Source: Allomuricauda sp. CP2A
Lineage (GTDB): Bacteria > Bacteroidota > Bacteroidia > Flavobacteriales > Flavobacteriaceae
NCBI RefSeq assembly: GCF_001683915.1
Contig: NZ_LXTT01000016.1
Span: 1 to 45,010, forward strand
Direction: 5' to 3'
Length of the DNA stretch: 45,010 nucleotides
Part shown: positions 25,375-34,032 of the stretch, piece by piece
How the letters are laid out: each line of letters begins with the position of its first letter
How positions within the stretch are numbered: the stretch's first letter is position 1
Translations under genes and position numbers: made by a program
Notes under the pieces: generated by a model
What the model saw: the letters and a program-made list of their open reading frames with translations, nothing else
What the model was told of the DNA's origin: nothing
The model's database searches: none

Positions 25375-26883
25375 ATGCCAATACCATTATTCAACTCCAT
25401 CGCTTCTTGGCTTTTACGCAAGCGATATCATCAAATAGAACTTTTTCTGAAGTACCCTTTGGACGTTCAGGATGAGGTGTTGCGGCATTTGGTTGATTTT
25501 TCCAAGGACACCATGATCGGTAAGCAATATGGCTTTCAGGACAACCCCAAATACGAGGAGTTCCGAAACCGGGTGCCCATTGTAACCTATGAAGATGTTG
25601 CGCCTTTGATTGAGCGTACCCGAAGGGGCGAGCAGAATTTGTTCTGGCCTACGACCATAAAATGGTTTGCCAAAAGCAGTGGCACCACCAATGCCAAAAG
25701 TAAGTTTATCCCGGTGAGTATGGAGGCCTTGGAAGATTGTCATTACAAATCGAGCAAGGATTTGTTGTGCCTGTATTTGAACAACAACGAAAACTCCCAA
25801 TTGTTCACGGGTAAGAGCCTGCGTTTGGGCGGGAGCAAGGAGCTTTACGAGGACAATGGTACTTTTTTTGGAGACCTTTCGGCCATTTTGATTGATAATA
25901 TGCCGCTCTGGGCCGAATATAGCAGCACACCCAGTAACAAAGTGTCCTTGATGAGCGAATGGGAATCCAAGCTGGAAGCCATTATTGAGGAAAGCATACG
26001 CGAGAATGTGACCAGTTTGGCGGGTGTTCCCTCTTGGATGTTGGTATTGCTCAACCAAGTGTTGGAAAAGACTGGGAAGAACCATCTTTTTGAAATTTGG
26101 GAGAATTTGGAGGTATATTTTCACGGTGGGGTGAGTTTTACACCGTATAAGAATCAATATAAAAAGTTGTTGCCCAGAAAGCGGTTCAATTATTACGAGA
26201 CCTATAATGCTTCGGAAGGTTTTTTTGGCATCCAGGACAGAAATGATTCCGATGAACTCCTGTTGATGTTGGACTATGGCATTTTTTACGAGTTTATTCC
26301 GATGGATTCCAACGGAGATAATAACAATGCCATTCCACTTTGGGAAGTCCAGATTGGAACCAACTATGCCATGGTAATCACCACCAACGCCGGATTGTGG
26401 CGGTACAAGATTGGGGACACCATTCGCTTTACCTCAAAAAATCCCTATCGGATTCGTATTACGGGCAGGACCAAGCACCACATCAATGTTTTTGGGGAAG
26501 AGTTGATCATTGAAAACGCCGAGGAAGCCTTAAAGCAGATATGCCAAAAGACCGATGCCGAGATTATGGACTACACAGCGGCACCCATTTTTATGAATGG
26601 AAGTGAAAAGGGAGGTCACGAGTGGATCATTGAGTTTCGGAAACCACCCGAAGACGTTGCGTATTTTACGGAGTTTTTGGACAATGCCCTAAAATCGCTC
26701 AATTCGGATTACGAGGCCAAACGCTATAACAACATCACCTTGAACATGCCCAAGGTGCATGTGGCACGAAGAAACCTTTTTCATGACTGGCTAAAGTCCA
26801 AGAACAAATTGGGCGGCCAACACAAGATTCCCAGATTGTCCAATAATCGCGATTATATCGATGAGCTGCTTCAGATGAACTAA
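25375..26883 (+). CDS. GH3-family acyl-acid-amido synthetase-like protein
   Basis: 502 residues. The adenylate-forming ATP motif KWFAKSSGTTNAKSKFIPVS lies at about 100-119. Other GH3 blocks are FHGGVSFTPYKNQYKKLLP, YYETYNASEGFFGIQD (second nucleotide motif), ITTNAGLWRYKIGDTIRFTS and RITGRTKHHINVFGEELIIENAEEAL. Plant GH3 enzymes activate jasmonate or auxin and join them to amino acids. Bacterial homologues are widespread in Bacteroidota, and I know of no settled substrate. The ATP-binding residues look intact, so it is probably an active ligase. Monocistronic by position. Confidence 0.9.
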   Translation: MPIPLFNSIASWLLRKRYHQIELFLKYPLDVQDEVLRHLVDFSKDTMIGKQYGFQDNPKYEEFRNRVPIVTYEDVAPLIERTRRGEQNLFWPTTIKWFAKSSGTTNAKSKFIPVSMEALEDCHYKSSKDLLCLYLNNNENSQLFTGKSLRLGGSKELYEDNGTFFGDLSAILIDNMPLWAEYSSTPSNKVSLMSEWESKLEAIIEESIRENVTSLAGVPSWMLVLLNQVLEKTGKNHLFEIWENLEVYFHGGVSFTPYKNQYKKLLPRKRFNYYETYNASEGFFGIQDRNDSDELLLMLDYGIFYEFIPMDSNGDNNNAIPLWEVQIGTNYAMVITTNAGLWRYKIGDTIRFTSKNPYRIRITGRTKHHINVFGEELIIENAEEALKQICQKTDAEIMDYTAAPIFMNGSEKGGHEWIIEFRKPPEDVAYFTEFLDNALKSLNSDYEAKRYNNITLNMPKVHVARRNLFHDWLKSKNKLGGQHKIPRLSNNRDYIDELLQMN

Positions 26884-26963
26884 CCTTAGTTAGTGTATTC
26901 TTTACACCTCATAATCAGCCATTTATAAAGGAATACAGGCATCTTGTACAATTAAACAGGAGC

Positions 26964-27011
26964 TTACGAAAACGTTTTCGTAAATTTGAACGTTTTATCG
27001 AACAAACGTTT
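26964..27011 (+). promoter_or_regulatory. LacI-type operator with overlapping -7 element
   Basis: A perfect 20-bp palindrome TTACGAAAACGTTTTCGTAA (26964-26983) has the form of a LacI/GalR-family operator. TAAATTTG (26981-26988) matches the Bacteroidota -7 box and overlaps the palindrome edge, so a bound repressor would block it. Two further AACGTT cores follow at 26989 and 27005, the second within AAACGTTT. The rest of the 217-bp gap shows nothing else clear. No LacI-type gene is in the window. Confidence 0.5.
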
Positions 27012-27100
27012 CTTTTAAACAAAAAAAAATGGCGGTTTTGGCATTAATCGTGAAATTTCCCTTATCAAATCTTTTATATAAACACTAAACCAGTAAAATC

Positions 27101-27640
27101 ATGGCAGAAAGACTAGTTGTTGTCTCAGATATGTGGGGAACCAAGAGAGGCCTTTGGATAGCGTCTTATTTTGGGTACCTACAGCAATATTATGACATCG
27201 TTTTTTATGATTGTCAACAGTTGGGGGACATTGATGTTCCCGTTTCCACTGAAGAGAATGTCCATAAAGCTTTTGTGGAAGGGGGAATAGATACCGCAGT
27301 TGCCCATTTGCTCAAAAAAGAATCAATACCAAGTCATTACCTTGCTTTCAGTACGGGAGGAACCATTGCTTACAAGGCTGCCTTAAAAGGACTGCCCATG
27401 AAATCCTTGACTGCTGTTTCAGCAACTAGGATACGAATGGAGGACCAAAAGCCCAAAACCCCTTTACATTTGATCTATGGGGAGTTGGATGAATTCAAAC
27501 CAAATGCCAAGTGGGCAAAAAACTTGGGTATAGACCTTACTGTTGTCCCAAATTTTGGTCACCACTTGTATTCCGATGAGAAAATCATCTCCCAAGTTAG
27601 TCTGGGGCTATTGGAGCTAGCGACCAAAAAGGCGGTCTAA
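27101..27640 (+). CDS. Small alpha/beta-hydrolase-like protein
   Basis: 179 residues, short for the fold. A nucleophile-elbow-like AFSTGGTIAYK (about 86-96) has Ala where the first Gly of GxSxG usually sits. PLHLIYGELDEFKP could hold the acid residue, and VPNFGHHLYSD the histidine. There is no signal peptide, so it is cytoplasmic. The lid region seems absent. The substrate is unknown. It is the only gene downstream of the LacI-type palindrome and converges on clpX with 2 bp between stops. Confidence 0.75.
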   Translation: MAERLVVVSDMWGTKRGLWIASYFGYLQQYYDIVFYDCQQLGDIDVPVSTEENVHKAFVEGGIDTAVAHLLKKESIPSHYLAFSTGGTIAYKAALKGLPMKSLTAVSATRIRMEDQKPKTPLHLIYGELDEFKPNAKWAKNLGIDLTVVPNFGHHLYSDEKIISQVSLGLLELATKKAV

Positions 27641-27642
27641 GT

Positions 27643-28878
27643 TTAGGATACCACTTTTAATTTTTTAATGGTCTCGTAGGAGAGCTTTTCCTCGGCGTAG
27701 GCTTTGGTGACTTTGAATTCATTTTCATCGCTGCTGGGCAATGAAAACATGGCGTCGGTAAAAACAGCCTCACAAAGTGAGCGAAGCCCACGGGCCCCCA
27801 ATTTATACTCAACAGCCTTTTCAACAATGTAGTTCAGGGCTTGTTCAGTAATGGAAAAGGTAATGTCATCCATGGCAAAAAGCTTTTCATACTGCTTAAT
27901 GATGGCATTTCTGGGTTCGGTAAGGATGGCTCGCAACGTTTTGGCATCCAAAGGATTCATGTGTGTCAGCACCGGAAGCCTACCGATGATCTCCGGAATC
28001 AACCCAAATTCCTTTAAGTCTTTTGGGATAATATATTGGAGGATGTTCTGGTTGTCCAGTTTATCCTCGGCTTTGGAAGCTGCATAGCCCACGGCCTGCA
28101 TGTTCAAGCGTTTGGTGATGATACGTTCAATACCATCAAAGGCTCCACCGGCCACAAAAAGGATGTTTTCTGTATTGACTTCGATGAATTTTTGGTCGGG
28201 GTGCTTGCGCCCTCCTTTTGGTGGGACATTTACCGTGGTTCCTTCCAATAATTTTAGAAGCCCTTGTTGTACACCTTCGCCCGAAACGTCCCGGGTTATG
28301 GAAGGATTGTCGCTCTTACGGGCAATCTTGTCTATCTCATCAATAAAAACAATGCCTCTTTCCGCTTTTTCCAGGTTATAATCGGCAGCTTGCAACAATC
28401 GGGTCAAAATACTTTCCACATCTTCCCCCACATAACCGGCTTCGGTGAGCACTGTGGCATCCACAATGGCCAAGGGAACATTGAGCATTCGAGCAATGGT
28501 CTTGGCAATCAGTGTTTTACCGGTTCCGGTCTGCCCAACCATAATGATGTTGCTTTTTTGGATCTCTACATCGTCTTCCTTGCTCTTGGGCTGCAACAGT
28601 CGTTTGTAGTGATTGTATACGGCTACGGACATTACTTTTTTGGTACGTTCCTGTCCTATGACGAAAGTGTCCAGAAAATCCATGATTTCCATGGGTTTCT
28701 TAAGTACCAGTTCTGAAGAAAGATCTTGATTTTTAGATTGTTTGGACTCTTCCGCAACAATGCTATGGGCTTGTTCAATACATCTGTCACAGATATGGGC
28801 ATCAAGGCCTGCAATCAATAAATTGGTCTCTGGCTTCTTTCTTCCACAAAATGAACATTCCAAGTTTTCCTTTGCCAT
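27643..28878 (-). CDS. clpX: ATP-dependent Clp protease ATP-binding subunit ClpX
   Basis: 411 residues, usual length. The zinc-binding N-domain has Cys8, Cys11, Cys30 and Cys33. Walker A is GQTGTGKT (115-122), Walker B IVFIDE (176-181), and the pore/sensor sequences are typical. ClpX unfolds tagged proteins and feeds them to ClpP. The ClpP-docking loop, IGF in E. coli, reads VGY here (263-265). It lies downstream of tig and clpP on the same strand; the 92-bp gap to clpP is A+T-rich, and I see no clear promoter or terminator there. Confidence 0.98.
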   Translation of the reverse strand: MAKENLECSFCGRKKPETNLLIAGLDAHICDRCIEQAHSIVAEESKQSKNQDLSSELVLKKPMEIMDFLDTFVIGQERTKKVMSVAVYNHYKRLLQPKSKEDDVEIQKSNIIMVGQTGTGKTLIAKTIARMLNVPLAIVDATVLTEAGYVGEDVESILTRLLQAADYNLEKAERGIVFIDEIDKIARKSDNPSITRDVSGEGVQQGLLKLLEGTTVNVPPKGGRKHPDQKFIEVNTENILFVAGGAFDGIERIITKRLNMQAVGYAASKAEDKLDNQNILQYIIPKDLKEFGLIPEIIGRLPVLTHMNPLDAKTLRAILTEPRNAIIKQYEKLFAMDDITFSITEQALNYIVEKAVEYKLGARGLRSLCEAVFTDAMFSLPSSDENEFKVTKAYAEEKLSYETIKKLKVVS

Positions 28879-28970
28879 ATATCTCTAGCTCATGATTCAA
28901 CCACTAATAACGTAAAAAAATTGAATTTGTTCTAAATTAAGTAGTTGATATTTAATTAATTGTAATTATT

Positions 28971-29651
28971 TTATGATTTTTCCCTGACCAAAATCTCGTC
29001 GATCATACCATACTTCTTGGCCTCTTCTGCCTTCATCCAGTAGTCACGGTCACTGTCCTCATATACTTTGTCGTAAGACTGACCGGAATGTTTCGAAATG
29101 ACTTGATATAATTCCTCTTTGATCTTAAGCACCTCTTTTGCAGCAATTTCTATATCACTGGCCTGGCCTTGTGCGCCGGAAAGGGGTTGGTGGATCATTA
29201 CCCGGGAGTGGGTCAATCCGCTTCTTTTTCCTTCTTGTCCCGCGCAAAGCAATACCGCGGCCATGGATGCTGCAATACCCGTACAGATGGTGGCAACATC
29301 GGGCTTAATGAATTGCATGGTGTCATAAATTCCCAAACCAGCGTATACACCTCCGCCCGGGGAGTTAATGTATATCTGGATGTCCTTGGAGGCATCGGCG
29401 CTTTCCAAGAAAAGCAATTGTGCCTGCACAATATTGGCCACCTGATCGTTGATGCCCGTTCCCAAAAAGATGATGCGGTCCATCATCAATCTTGAGAAAA
29501 CGTCCATGGCAATGACATTCAACTGGCGTTCCTCAATAATATTTGGGGTCATGTTCATAGGGTACATGGTACTCATGATCTTATCATAGTACATGCTGTT
29601 TATGCCATGGTGCTGGGTAGCATATTTTTTGAATTCTTTTCCGTAATCCAT
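28971..29651 (-). CDS. clpP: ATP-dependent Clp protease proteolytic subunit ClpP
   Basis: 226 residues. The catalytic triad is visible: Ser129 (GIAASMAAVLL), His154 (RVMIHQPL) and Asp203 (SDRDYW). The N-terminal extension (about residues 1-35, MDYGKEFKKYATQHHGINSMYYDK) is longer than in E. coli, as is usual in Flavobacteriia, and is probably removed or forms the axial loop. ClpP assembles into the 14-subunit chamber used by ClpX. It lies between tig and clpX, the conserved bacterial order. Confidence 0.98.
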   Translation of the reverse strand: MDYGKEFKKYATQHHGINSMYYDKIMSTMYPMNMTPNIIEERQLNVIAMDVFSRLMMDRIIFLGTGINDQVANIVQAQLLFLESADASKDIQIYINSPGGGVYAGLGIYDTMQFIKPDVATICTGIAASMAAVLLCAGQEGKRSGLTHSRVMIHQPLSGAQGQASDIEIAAKEVLKIKEELYQVISKHSGQSYDKVYEDSDRDYWMKAEEAKKYGMIDEILVREKS

Positions 29652-29673
29652 AGGATTTCTCTCAAATTTTCTT

Positions 29674-29709
29674 AAAAAAAAGGTGCCGAAAAATTAGCTT
29701 TTCGGCACC
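29674..29709 (-). terminator. Terminator after tig
   Basis: An 11-bp perfect stem GGTGCCGAAAA/TTTTCGGCACC (29682-29692, 29699-29709) with a 6-nt loop is followed on the minus strand by eight T residues. It separates tig from clpP, so clpP-clpX probably has its own promoter or relies on read-through. Confidence 0.85.
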
Positions 29710-29742
29710 GTAAAGATACTTAATATTTCTTTTAGCCCAAGA

Positions 29743-31065
29743 TTAGCTGTACGCCTCTTTGACAAAGTCATCATAAGTGACCTCTTTTACCTTGAGATTG
29801 GCCTTCTCTTTATAAAGATCCAACAGCTTTTGGCTCATCAATTGTTCCGATAGCCTTTTTACTTCATCTTGGTTGCCCAAAACCCGAGTGGCTATGTTCT
29901 CCAGCTCCTCTTCCTGAGGGTCCATGTGGCCGTATTGGGCCATTTGGGATTTGATGAAACCTTTGGCAAATTCCTTTAATTCATCAAATTGTACCTGAAG
30001 GTTGTTTTCTTTGATGATCTTACCTTCGATCAATTGGTAGCGAAGTCCTTTTTCAGATTTTTCATATTCTTCCTTGGCTTCGTCCTCAGAAAGAACATTC
30101 TCACCACTGATCTGGATCCATTTCTTCAAGAACTCGGCAGGAAGCTCAAATTTGGTGTCATCAATGAGTTTTTCAGTGATGTCATTCAACAATTTCTGAT
30201 CGGATTGCTGCTCAAATTGTTTTTCGGAATCTTCCTTGATTCTATCTTTCAACTCTTTTTCAGAAGTGACCTTGCCTTCACCAAAAAGCTTGTCGAACAG
30301 TTCCTGGTCTAGTGCGGCAGGCTCTCTTTCGTTGATTTCCTCTATGGTAAACGTTACATCGATATTCAACTTATCTGCTTTGTCCCTGGCAATTCCCAAA
30401 GCACTTGACAAAAGATAATCTTCCTTGAAAAGACCTTTGGTGGAAAGAGTGACAACATCGCCCACTTTTTTCCCAACAAGGGCATCAACCGCTTTTTTGC
30501 TTTTGATCTTGTCCATTTCTATGGTGGTCTTGTGGTCAACATCTTCTTCTTCATTGGCAAAGTAGCCGGTAACCTCATCTTTTTTGCCCACCTCTTCTTT
30601 TGAAACGAGTTTGCCGTATTGTTTTTGGATACGCTCCACTTGTTCCTCGATCATTTTTTTGTCGGCAACGATTTTGTATTGGGTGACCGCTTTTTTGGTC
30701 TTCAGTTGAACATCAAAGTCGGGCGCCAACCCCAATTCAAACTCAAAGTCGAGGTTGTCGTTGTCCCAATCAAAGTTTTCTTGTTGTTTGGGAAGGGGGT
30801 TGCCCAGAACGTCCAATTTTTCCTCGGTAAGGTATTTGTTCAGATTGTCCTGCAACAGTTTGTTCACTTCATCCACCAAAACGGCCTTGCCATATTGTTT
30901 TTTGATGAGCCCCATGGGGACCTGTCCCTTTCGGAACCCTGGAATATTTGCCTGTTTTCTGTAGTCTTTCAGGATTTTTTCTACTTTGTCCTGATAGTCC
31001 TCTTTACTGATGGCGACTTTTACAACTGCATTAAGATCGTCAATCTGCTCTTTAGTAATGTTCAT
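29743..31065 (-). CDS. tig: Trigger factor, ribosome-associated chaperone
   Basis: 440 residues. The N-terminal ribosome-binding domain includes the signature region PGFRKGQVPMGLIKKQYGKAV (about 41-61). The middle domain (about 155-245) is diverged from the FKBP-type isomerase, and a long helical C-terminal chaperone arm follows. Trigger factor binds nascent chains at the ribosome exit. Bacteroidota versions match E. coli weakly in the middle domain, as here. It has its own promoter and terminator and precedes clpP. Confidence 0.95.
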   Translation of the reverse strand: MNITKEQIDDLNAVVKVAISKEDYQDKVEKILKDYRKQANIPGFRKGQVPMGLIKKQYGKAVLVDEVNKLLQDNLNKYLTEEKLDVLGNPLPKQQENFDWDNDNLDFEFELGLAPDFDVQLKTKKAVTQYKIVADKKMIEEQVERIQKQYGKLVSKEEVGKKDEVTGYFANEEEDVDHKTTIEMDKIKSKKAVDALVGKKVGDVVTLSTKGLFKEDYLLSSALGIARDKADKLNIDVTFTIEEINEREPAALDQELFDKLFGEGKVTSEKELKDRIKEDSEKQFEQQSDQKLLNDITEKLIDDTKFELPAEFLKKWIQISGENVLSEDEAKEEYEKSEKGLRYQLIEGKIIKENNLQVQFDELKEFAKGFIKSQMAQYGHMDPQEEELENIATRVLGNQDEVKRLSEQLMSQKLLDLYKEKANLKVKEVTYDDFVKEAYS

Positions 31066-31098
31066 CTCCTACCTAATTTGCTATTCAAAAATGGGTGG

Positions 31099-31129
31099 CA
31101 AAAGTAATGCATTTTTGGTTTGGTAGCAA
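31099..31129 (-). promoter_or_regulatory. Promoter of tig
   Basis: On the minus strand TTG (31129-31127), a 20-nt spacer and TACTTTTG (31106-31099) match the Bacteroidota consensus exactly. Transcription would start near 31092, about 27 nt before the ATG. Confidence 0.65.
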
Positions 31130-31165
31130 CTTTTTAAAGCGTTGAATGTCAAACTAAAATCCATT

Positions 31166-31510
31166 CTATACATCTTCCTTTAGAATGGAGTGTAAGATGG
31201 ACTGTAAAAAGGAGAGCAAAAGGCTAAAAATTAGAGCCCACCAGATGTTCACAACCTGAAAACCGTCAATTACATTGGCAGCAATAAGAATAATAATGGC
31301 ATTAATGATCAGGAGGAACAGTCCCAGTGTAACAATGGTTATGGGGAGGGTTAAAATAACCAATATGGGTTTTACAATAAAGTTGAGAAGGCTCAGTACC
31401 ACGGCAACGATGATGGCGGTGACCATGGAATCCACACCAACACCCGGCAAGACATAGGAAAGGATAACAACGGCCAAAGCGTTCAGCAAAAGTCTTAAAA
31501 TCAGTTTCAT
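31166..31510 (-). CDS. Phage-holin-family four-TM membrane protein (PF04020)
   Basis: 114 residues with four hydrophobic segments covering nearly the whole protein. The core LSLLNFIVKPILVILTLPITIVTLGLFLLIINAIIILIAANVIDGFQV is typical of this family, sometimes called mycobacterial-type holin family IV. Chromosomal members in many bacteria are ordinary small membrane proteins of unknown function. No phage genes are nearby, so lysis is unlikely. It lies between the SGNH gene and tig on the same strand. Confidence 0.85.
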   Translation of the reverse strand: MKLILRLLLNALAVVILSYVLPGVGVDSMVTAIIVAVVLSLLNFIVKPILVILTLPITIVTLGLFLLIINAIIILIAANVIDGFQVVNIWWALIFSLLLSFLQSILHSILKEDV

Positions 31511-31556
31511 AAGATGATGTTTTAGAGTTTTTGGAATAAGAACTCAAGATGAGTTC

Positions 31557-31583
31557 AAAAAAAAGCACCGTTACAAACGGTGC
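31557..31583 (-). terminator. Terminator after the SGNH lipoprotein gene
   Basis: GCACCGT (31565-31571) and ACGGTGC (31577-31583) form a 7-bp stem with a 5-nt loop; eight T residues follow on the minus strand. Confidence 0.75.
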
Positions 31584-31609
31584 CTTCAAGATAAGAAATA
31601 AAACGTTGT

Positions 31610-33124
31610 TTAGTTAATGTACAGTCCCGTATAATCCAAGGGGTTTACTCCAGGCAAATTGGAACCGTATTTTTCGTTAATGGCCTCTATAAAGGCATTG
31701 GCCAATATGGCATAGCCTCTGGGCGATGGGTGGACACCGTCAAGGGAAAAACCGCCTCCAGTGGCAAAAGTTGCATCCACAATGCTTCCATCCGATTGTT
31801 GGAAACCATCTGTCTTTAATTCATTCAAAAGGGCATTGGCATCAACAAAAGCCAGGTCATATGCTGTGGCCAAGCCGGCAATGGTTTGGTTGTATGCAGT
31901 TAGTGCATTTTCCACTGTGGTTTGTTCTTCGGGGGTCAAAACCCATTTGTCCGCCAAGGGAACAGCAACCCCGTTGATGGAGGTAGGATCGTTTGGATTG
32001 GCCAAGGTGCCAATAAAGGTACGTGATGTCAATACCAATAAATCTTCGTCAGTGGCTTGGCGCATATTGATCAATGCGGGATTGAATCCGGTTAAATCAG
32101 TAAGGTCTTCATCAATGATGACCACAGCATTTCCTTCGCCGGCAGAAAAAGTAATGGTTCTTTGTGCCAACTCATCGGCTGTAATGGCCCCCAACCCCTG
32201 TAATTGGGCCAATCCTGCATTATAGGCACCGTAGGCACCATTCAACAGCCCAGCTGTGGCCTCATCCAAAGGAACAGGGTTGTGCGGAACCGTTGTAAAA
32301 TAAGGTACGTCCGTTACGTTGGGTAAATTAGCGATAACGCCATCGGCTCCATTGGCTGTCATAGCCTGAAGAATGGCATCAAGCGACCCAGCAAATACGT
32401 TGGGGTCGGTAAGATCGTTTCTGGAATAGGTGCTCGGGTCAAGATTTCCCGTTTGGTCCACCCCTGTACCCCCTCCGGTGGCATAGAGAAGGACGTCGTT
32501 TGCTCCTGTCCAAAGTGAGAAAAATGTGGCACCTTGTGCTGCTGCATCACCAACCACCGTTGCGCTCTCTGATGAAGAAAACCGCACAAAATATGGATTT
32601 GCAGCTCCTACGGCCAAACCAGCCAAGCTGCCATAACCTGGTGCCAGAAGTTCATAGCTTTTGGAACCTGGCACTCCCATATTGTTAAAGGGACCGGAAA
32701 GTTTATTGGTAATCTCGGTGCTTCCCTGGCCGGCTACTGGGACTGGGGCGGGTCCAGCGGCAAAGGATAAAATTAATCGGTTACCTATATCGGGAGAACC
32801 GTCCATGTTGGCGTCTGTTTCCCCATTTATGGTGGCACCTCCCAGATTATCCGCCATATAGGGGATTTCAAATGCGCCTCCTCCCACCAGGGCAAAGTTT
32901 GCGGCCAGCATATTGGGAAAAGAGGCCTCTTGGCCCGCCCTAAAAAGGGCATTGTCCGAAAAACCTGCCGTTAGGGAGTTTCCTACGGCAACGTATTTTG
33001 AGAAATCTGCTGTTCCAGCAGTGTATTCAATGGGGTCTGGTGTGTTGTCAATTGAGGCAGTATCTTCTTCACATGCAATCAAGAATAAGCCTAAAAAGGG
33101 AAGTAAGGCATACAACTTTTTCAT
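31610..33124 (-). CDS. SGNH/GDSL-family hydrolase lipoprotein
   Basis: 504 residues from the ATG. The lipoprotein signal has its lipobox at FLIAC, with Cys18 as the lipidated residue, so it is anchored in the outer or inner membrane. SGNH blocks: GNSLTAGF with nucleophile Ser50, WTGANDVL with the Asn, and DGVHPSPRGYAILAN with the Asp-His pair near the C-terminus. Long inserts between blocks make it larger than most SGNH esterases. It is likely an esterase or lipase on envelope or extracellular substrates. A TTG two codons upstream is possible but less likely. Confidence 0.9.
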   Translation of the reverse strand: MKKLYALLPFLGLFLIACEEDTASIDNTPDPIEYTAGTADFSKYVAVGNSLTAGFSDNALFRAGQEASFPNMLAANFALVGGGAFEIPYMADNLGGATINGETDANMDGSPDIGNRLILSFAAGPAPVPVAGQGSTEITNKLSGPFNNMGVPGSKSYELLAPGYGSLAGLAVGAANPYFVRFSSSESATVVGDAAAQGATFFSLWTGANDVLLYATGGGTGVDQTGNLDPSTYSRNDLTDPNVFAGSLDAILQAMTANGADGVIANLPNVTDVPYFTTVPHNPVPLDEATAGLLNGAYGAYNAGLAQLQGLGAITADELAQRTITFSAGEGNAVVIIDEDLTDLTGFNPALINMRQATDEDLLVLTSRTFIGTLANPNDPTSINGVAVPLADKWVLTPEEQTTVENALTAYNQTIAGLATAYDLAFVDANALLNELKTDGFQQSDGSIVDATFATGGGFSLDGVHPSPRGYAILANAFIEAINEKYGSNLPGVNPLDYTGLYIN

Positions 33125-33180
33125 ATCCAAAATCTGTTTGAGTTAGTTTATGTTAAACTTATGGTTAAACCGGGGTTAAC

Positions 33181-33211
33181 CAAAACTAGGTCAAATTTGT
33201 TATACAGACAA
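33181..33211 (-). promoter_or_regulatory. Promoter of the SGNH lipoprotein gene
   Basis: On the minus strand TTG (33211-33209), a 20-nt spacer and TAGTTTTG (33188-33181) match the consensus exactly. Just downstream lies GGTTAA/TTAACC (within about 33160-33180), a possible operator. Confidence 0.6.
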
Positions 33212-33227
33212 TAAAATGGGCAAAAAA

Positions 33228-33243
33228 ATTATGCATGCATAAT
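33228..33243. repeat. 16-bp perfect palindrome upstream of the SGNH promoter
   Basis: ATTATGCATGCATAAT is fully self-complementary. It sits about 17 bp upstream of the -33 box of the SGNH gene and 16 bp past the end of the alpha/beta hydrolase gene, so it may bind an activator. Confidence 0.45.
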
Positions 33244-33258
33244 AAAAAGGGTCGAATT

Positions 33259-34029
33259 TTATGAATTTAGGAAGTTGAAGGTCTTTTCAAAAAACTGTTT
33301 GGGATTTTCGGCATGCAGCCAATGCCCGGCCTTATCTATGGTTTCAATCTCGGCTTTTGGAAAATGCCGCTTGATCTCTTCAAAGTCGTTGGGCTGGATA
33401 TATTTCGAGCGATCTCCACGAACGAAAAGGGTAGGGCCTTCATAAACGGCAGTGGGAACTATATTCTCGCCAATCTCGTCCATTCGGTCTTTGAGCACAT
33501 CAAAATTGAAGCGGAATCCCAATTTTTCTTTTTCAACCCAATAGAGGTTTTTCAATAAAAACTGCCTAATTCCTCTATCCTTGATGTGTTTTGATAGCTC
33601 TTCATCGGCTTCCCTTCTATCTGATATTTTATCAAAATCCAAATGGGAGAGACCATCAAATATAAATTGGTGATGCGGGGGATAAAATTTTGGGGCAATA
33701 TCGGCCACGATCAATTTAGTGACCCTATCCGGATGCGAAGTGGCCATTTGCATGGCGGTTTTTCCTCCCATGGAATGACCCAGTACAAAAGCAGAATCTA
33801 GGTTGTGATGGTTCATGTAATGGATGACATCATCACTCAATAATTCATAACTGAAGTCTGTGGAATGGAAACTTTTTCCGTGGTTGCGTTGGTCCACCAA
33901 ATGTACTTGGAAGCCATTTTCTGAATATTGGGTGCCCAAGGTCTTCCAATTGTCCGACATGCCCAAAAATCCATGTAGGATGATAAATGGCTTTCCTTCT
34001 CCCAATATTTTTGAATGTAATACTTCCAT
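33259..34029 (-). CDS. Alpha/beta hydrolase, YbfF-like esterase
   Basis: 256 residues. The oxyanion region is IILHGFLGMSDNW, the nucleophile elbow GHSMGG holds the Ser (about residue 93), GDRSKYI is a likely acid position, and the His is in DKAGHWLHAE. The pattern is close to E. coli YbfF, an acyl-CoA/ester hydrolase; the true substrate is unknown. Cytoplasmic, no signal peptide. Its ATG lies 3 nt after the stop of pdxJ, so the two form an operon. Confidence 0.9.
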   Translation of the reverse strand: MEVLHSKILGEGKPFIILHGFLGMSDNWKTLGTQYSENGFQVHLVDQRNHGKSFHSTDFSYELLSDDVIHYMNHHNLDSAFVLGHSMGGKTAMQMATSHPDRVTKLIVADIAPKFYPPHHQFIFDGLSHLDFDKISDRREADEELSKHIKDRGIRQFLLKNLYWVEKEKLGFRFNFDVLKDRMDEIGENIVPTAVYEGPTLFVRGDRSKYIQPNDFEEIKRHFPKAEIETIDKAGHWLHAENPKQFFEKTFNFLNS

Positions 34030-34032
34030 AGG

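Noticed and set aside
31166..31510. Holin as a sign of prophage
   Set aside because: No other phage gene nearby; this family is widely chromosomal.
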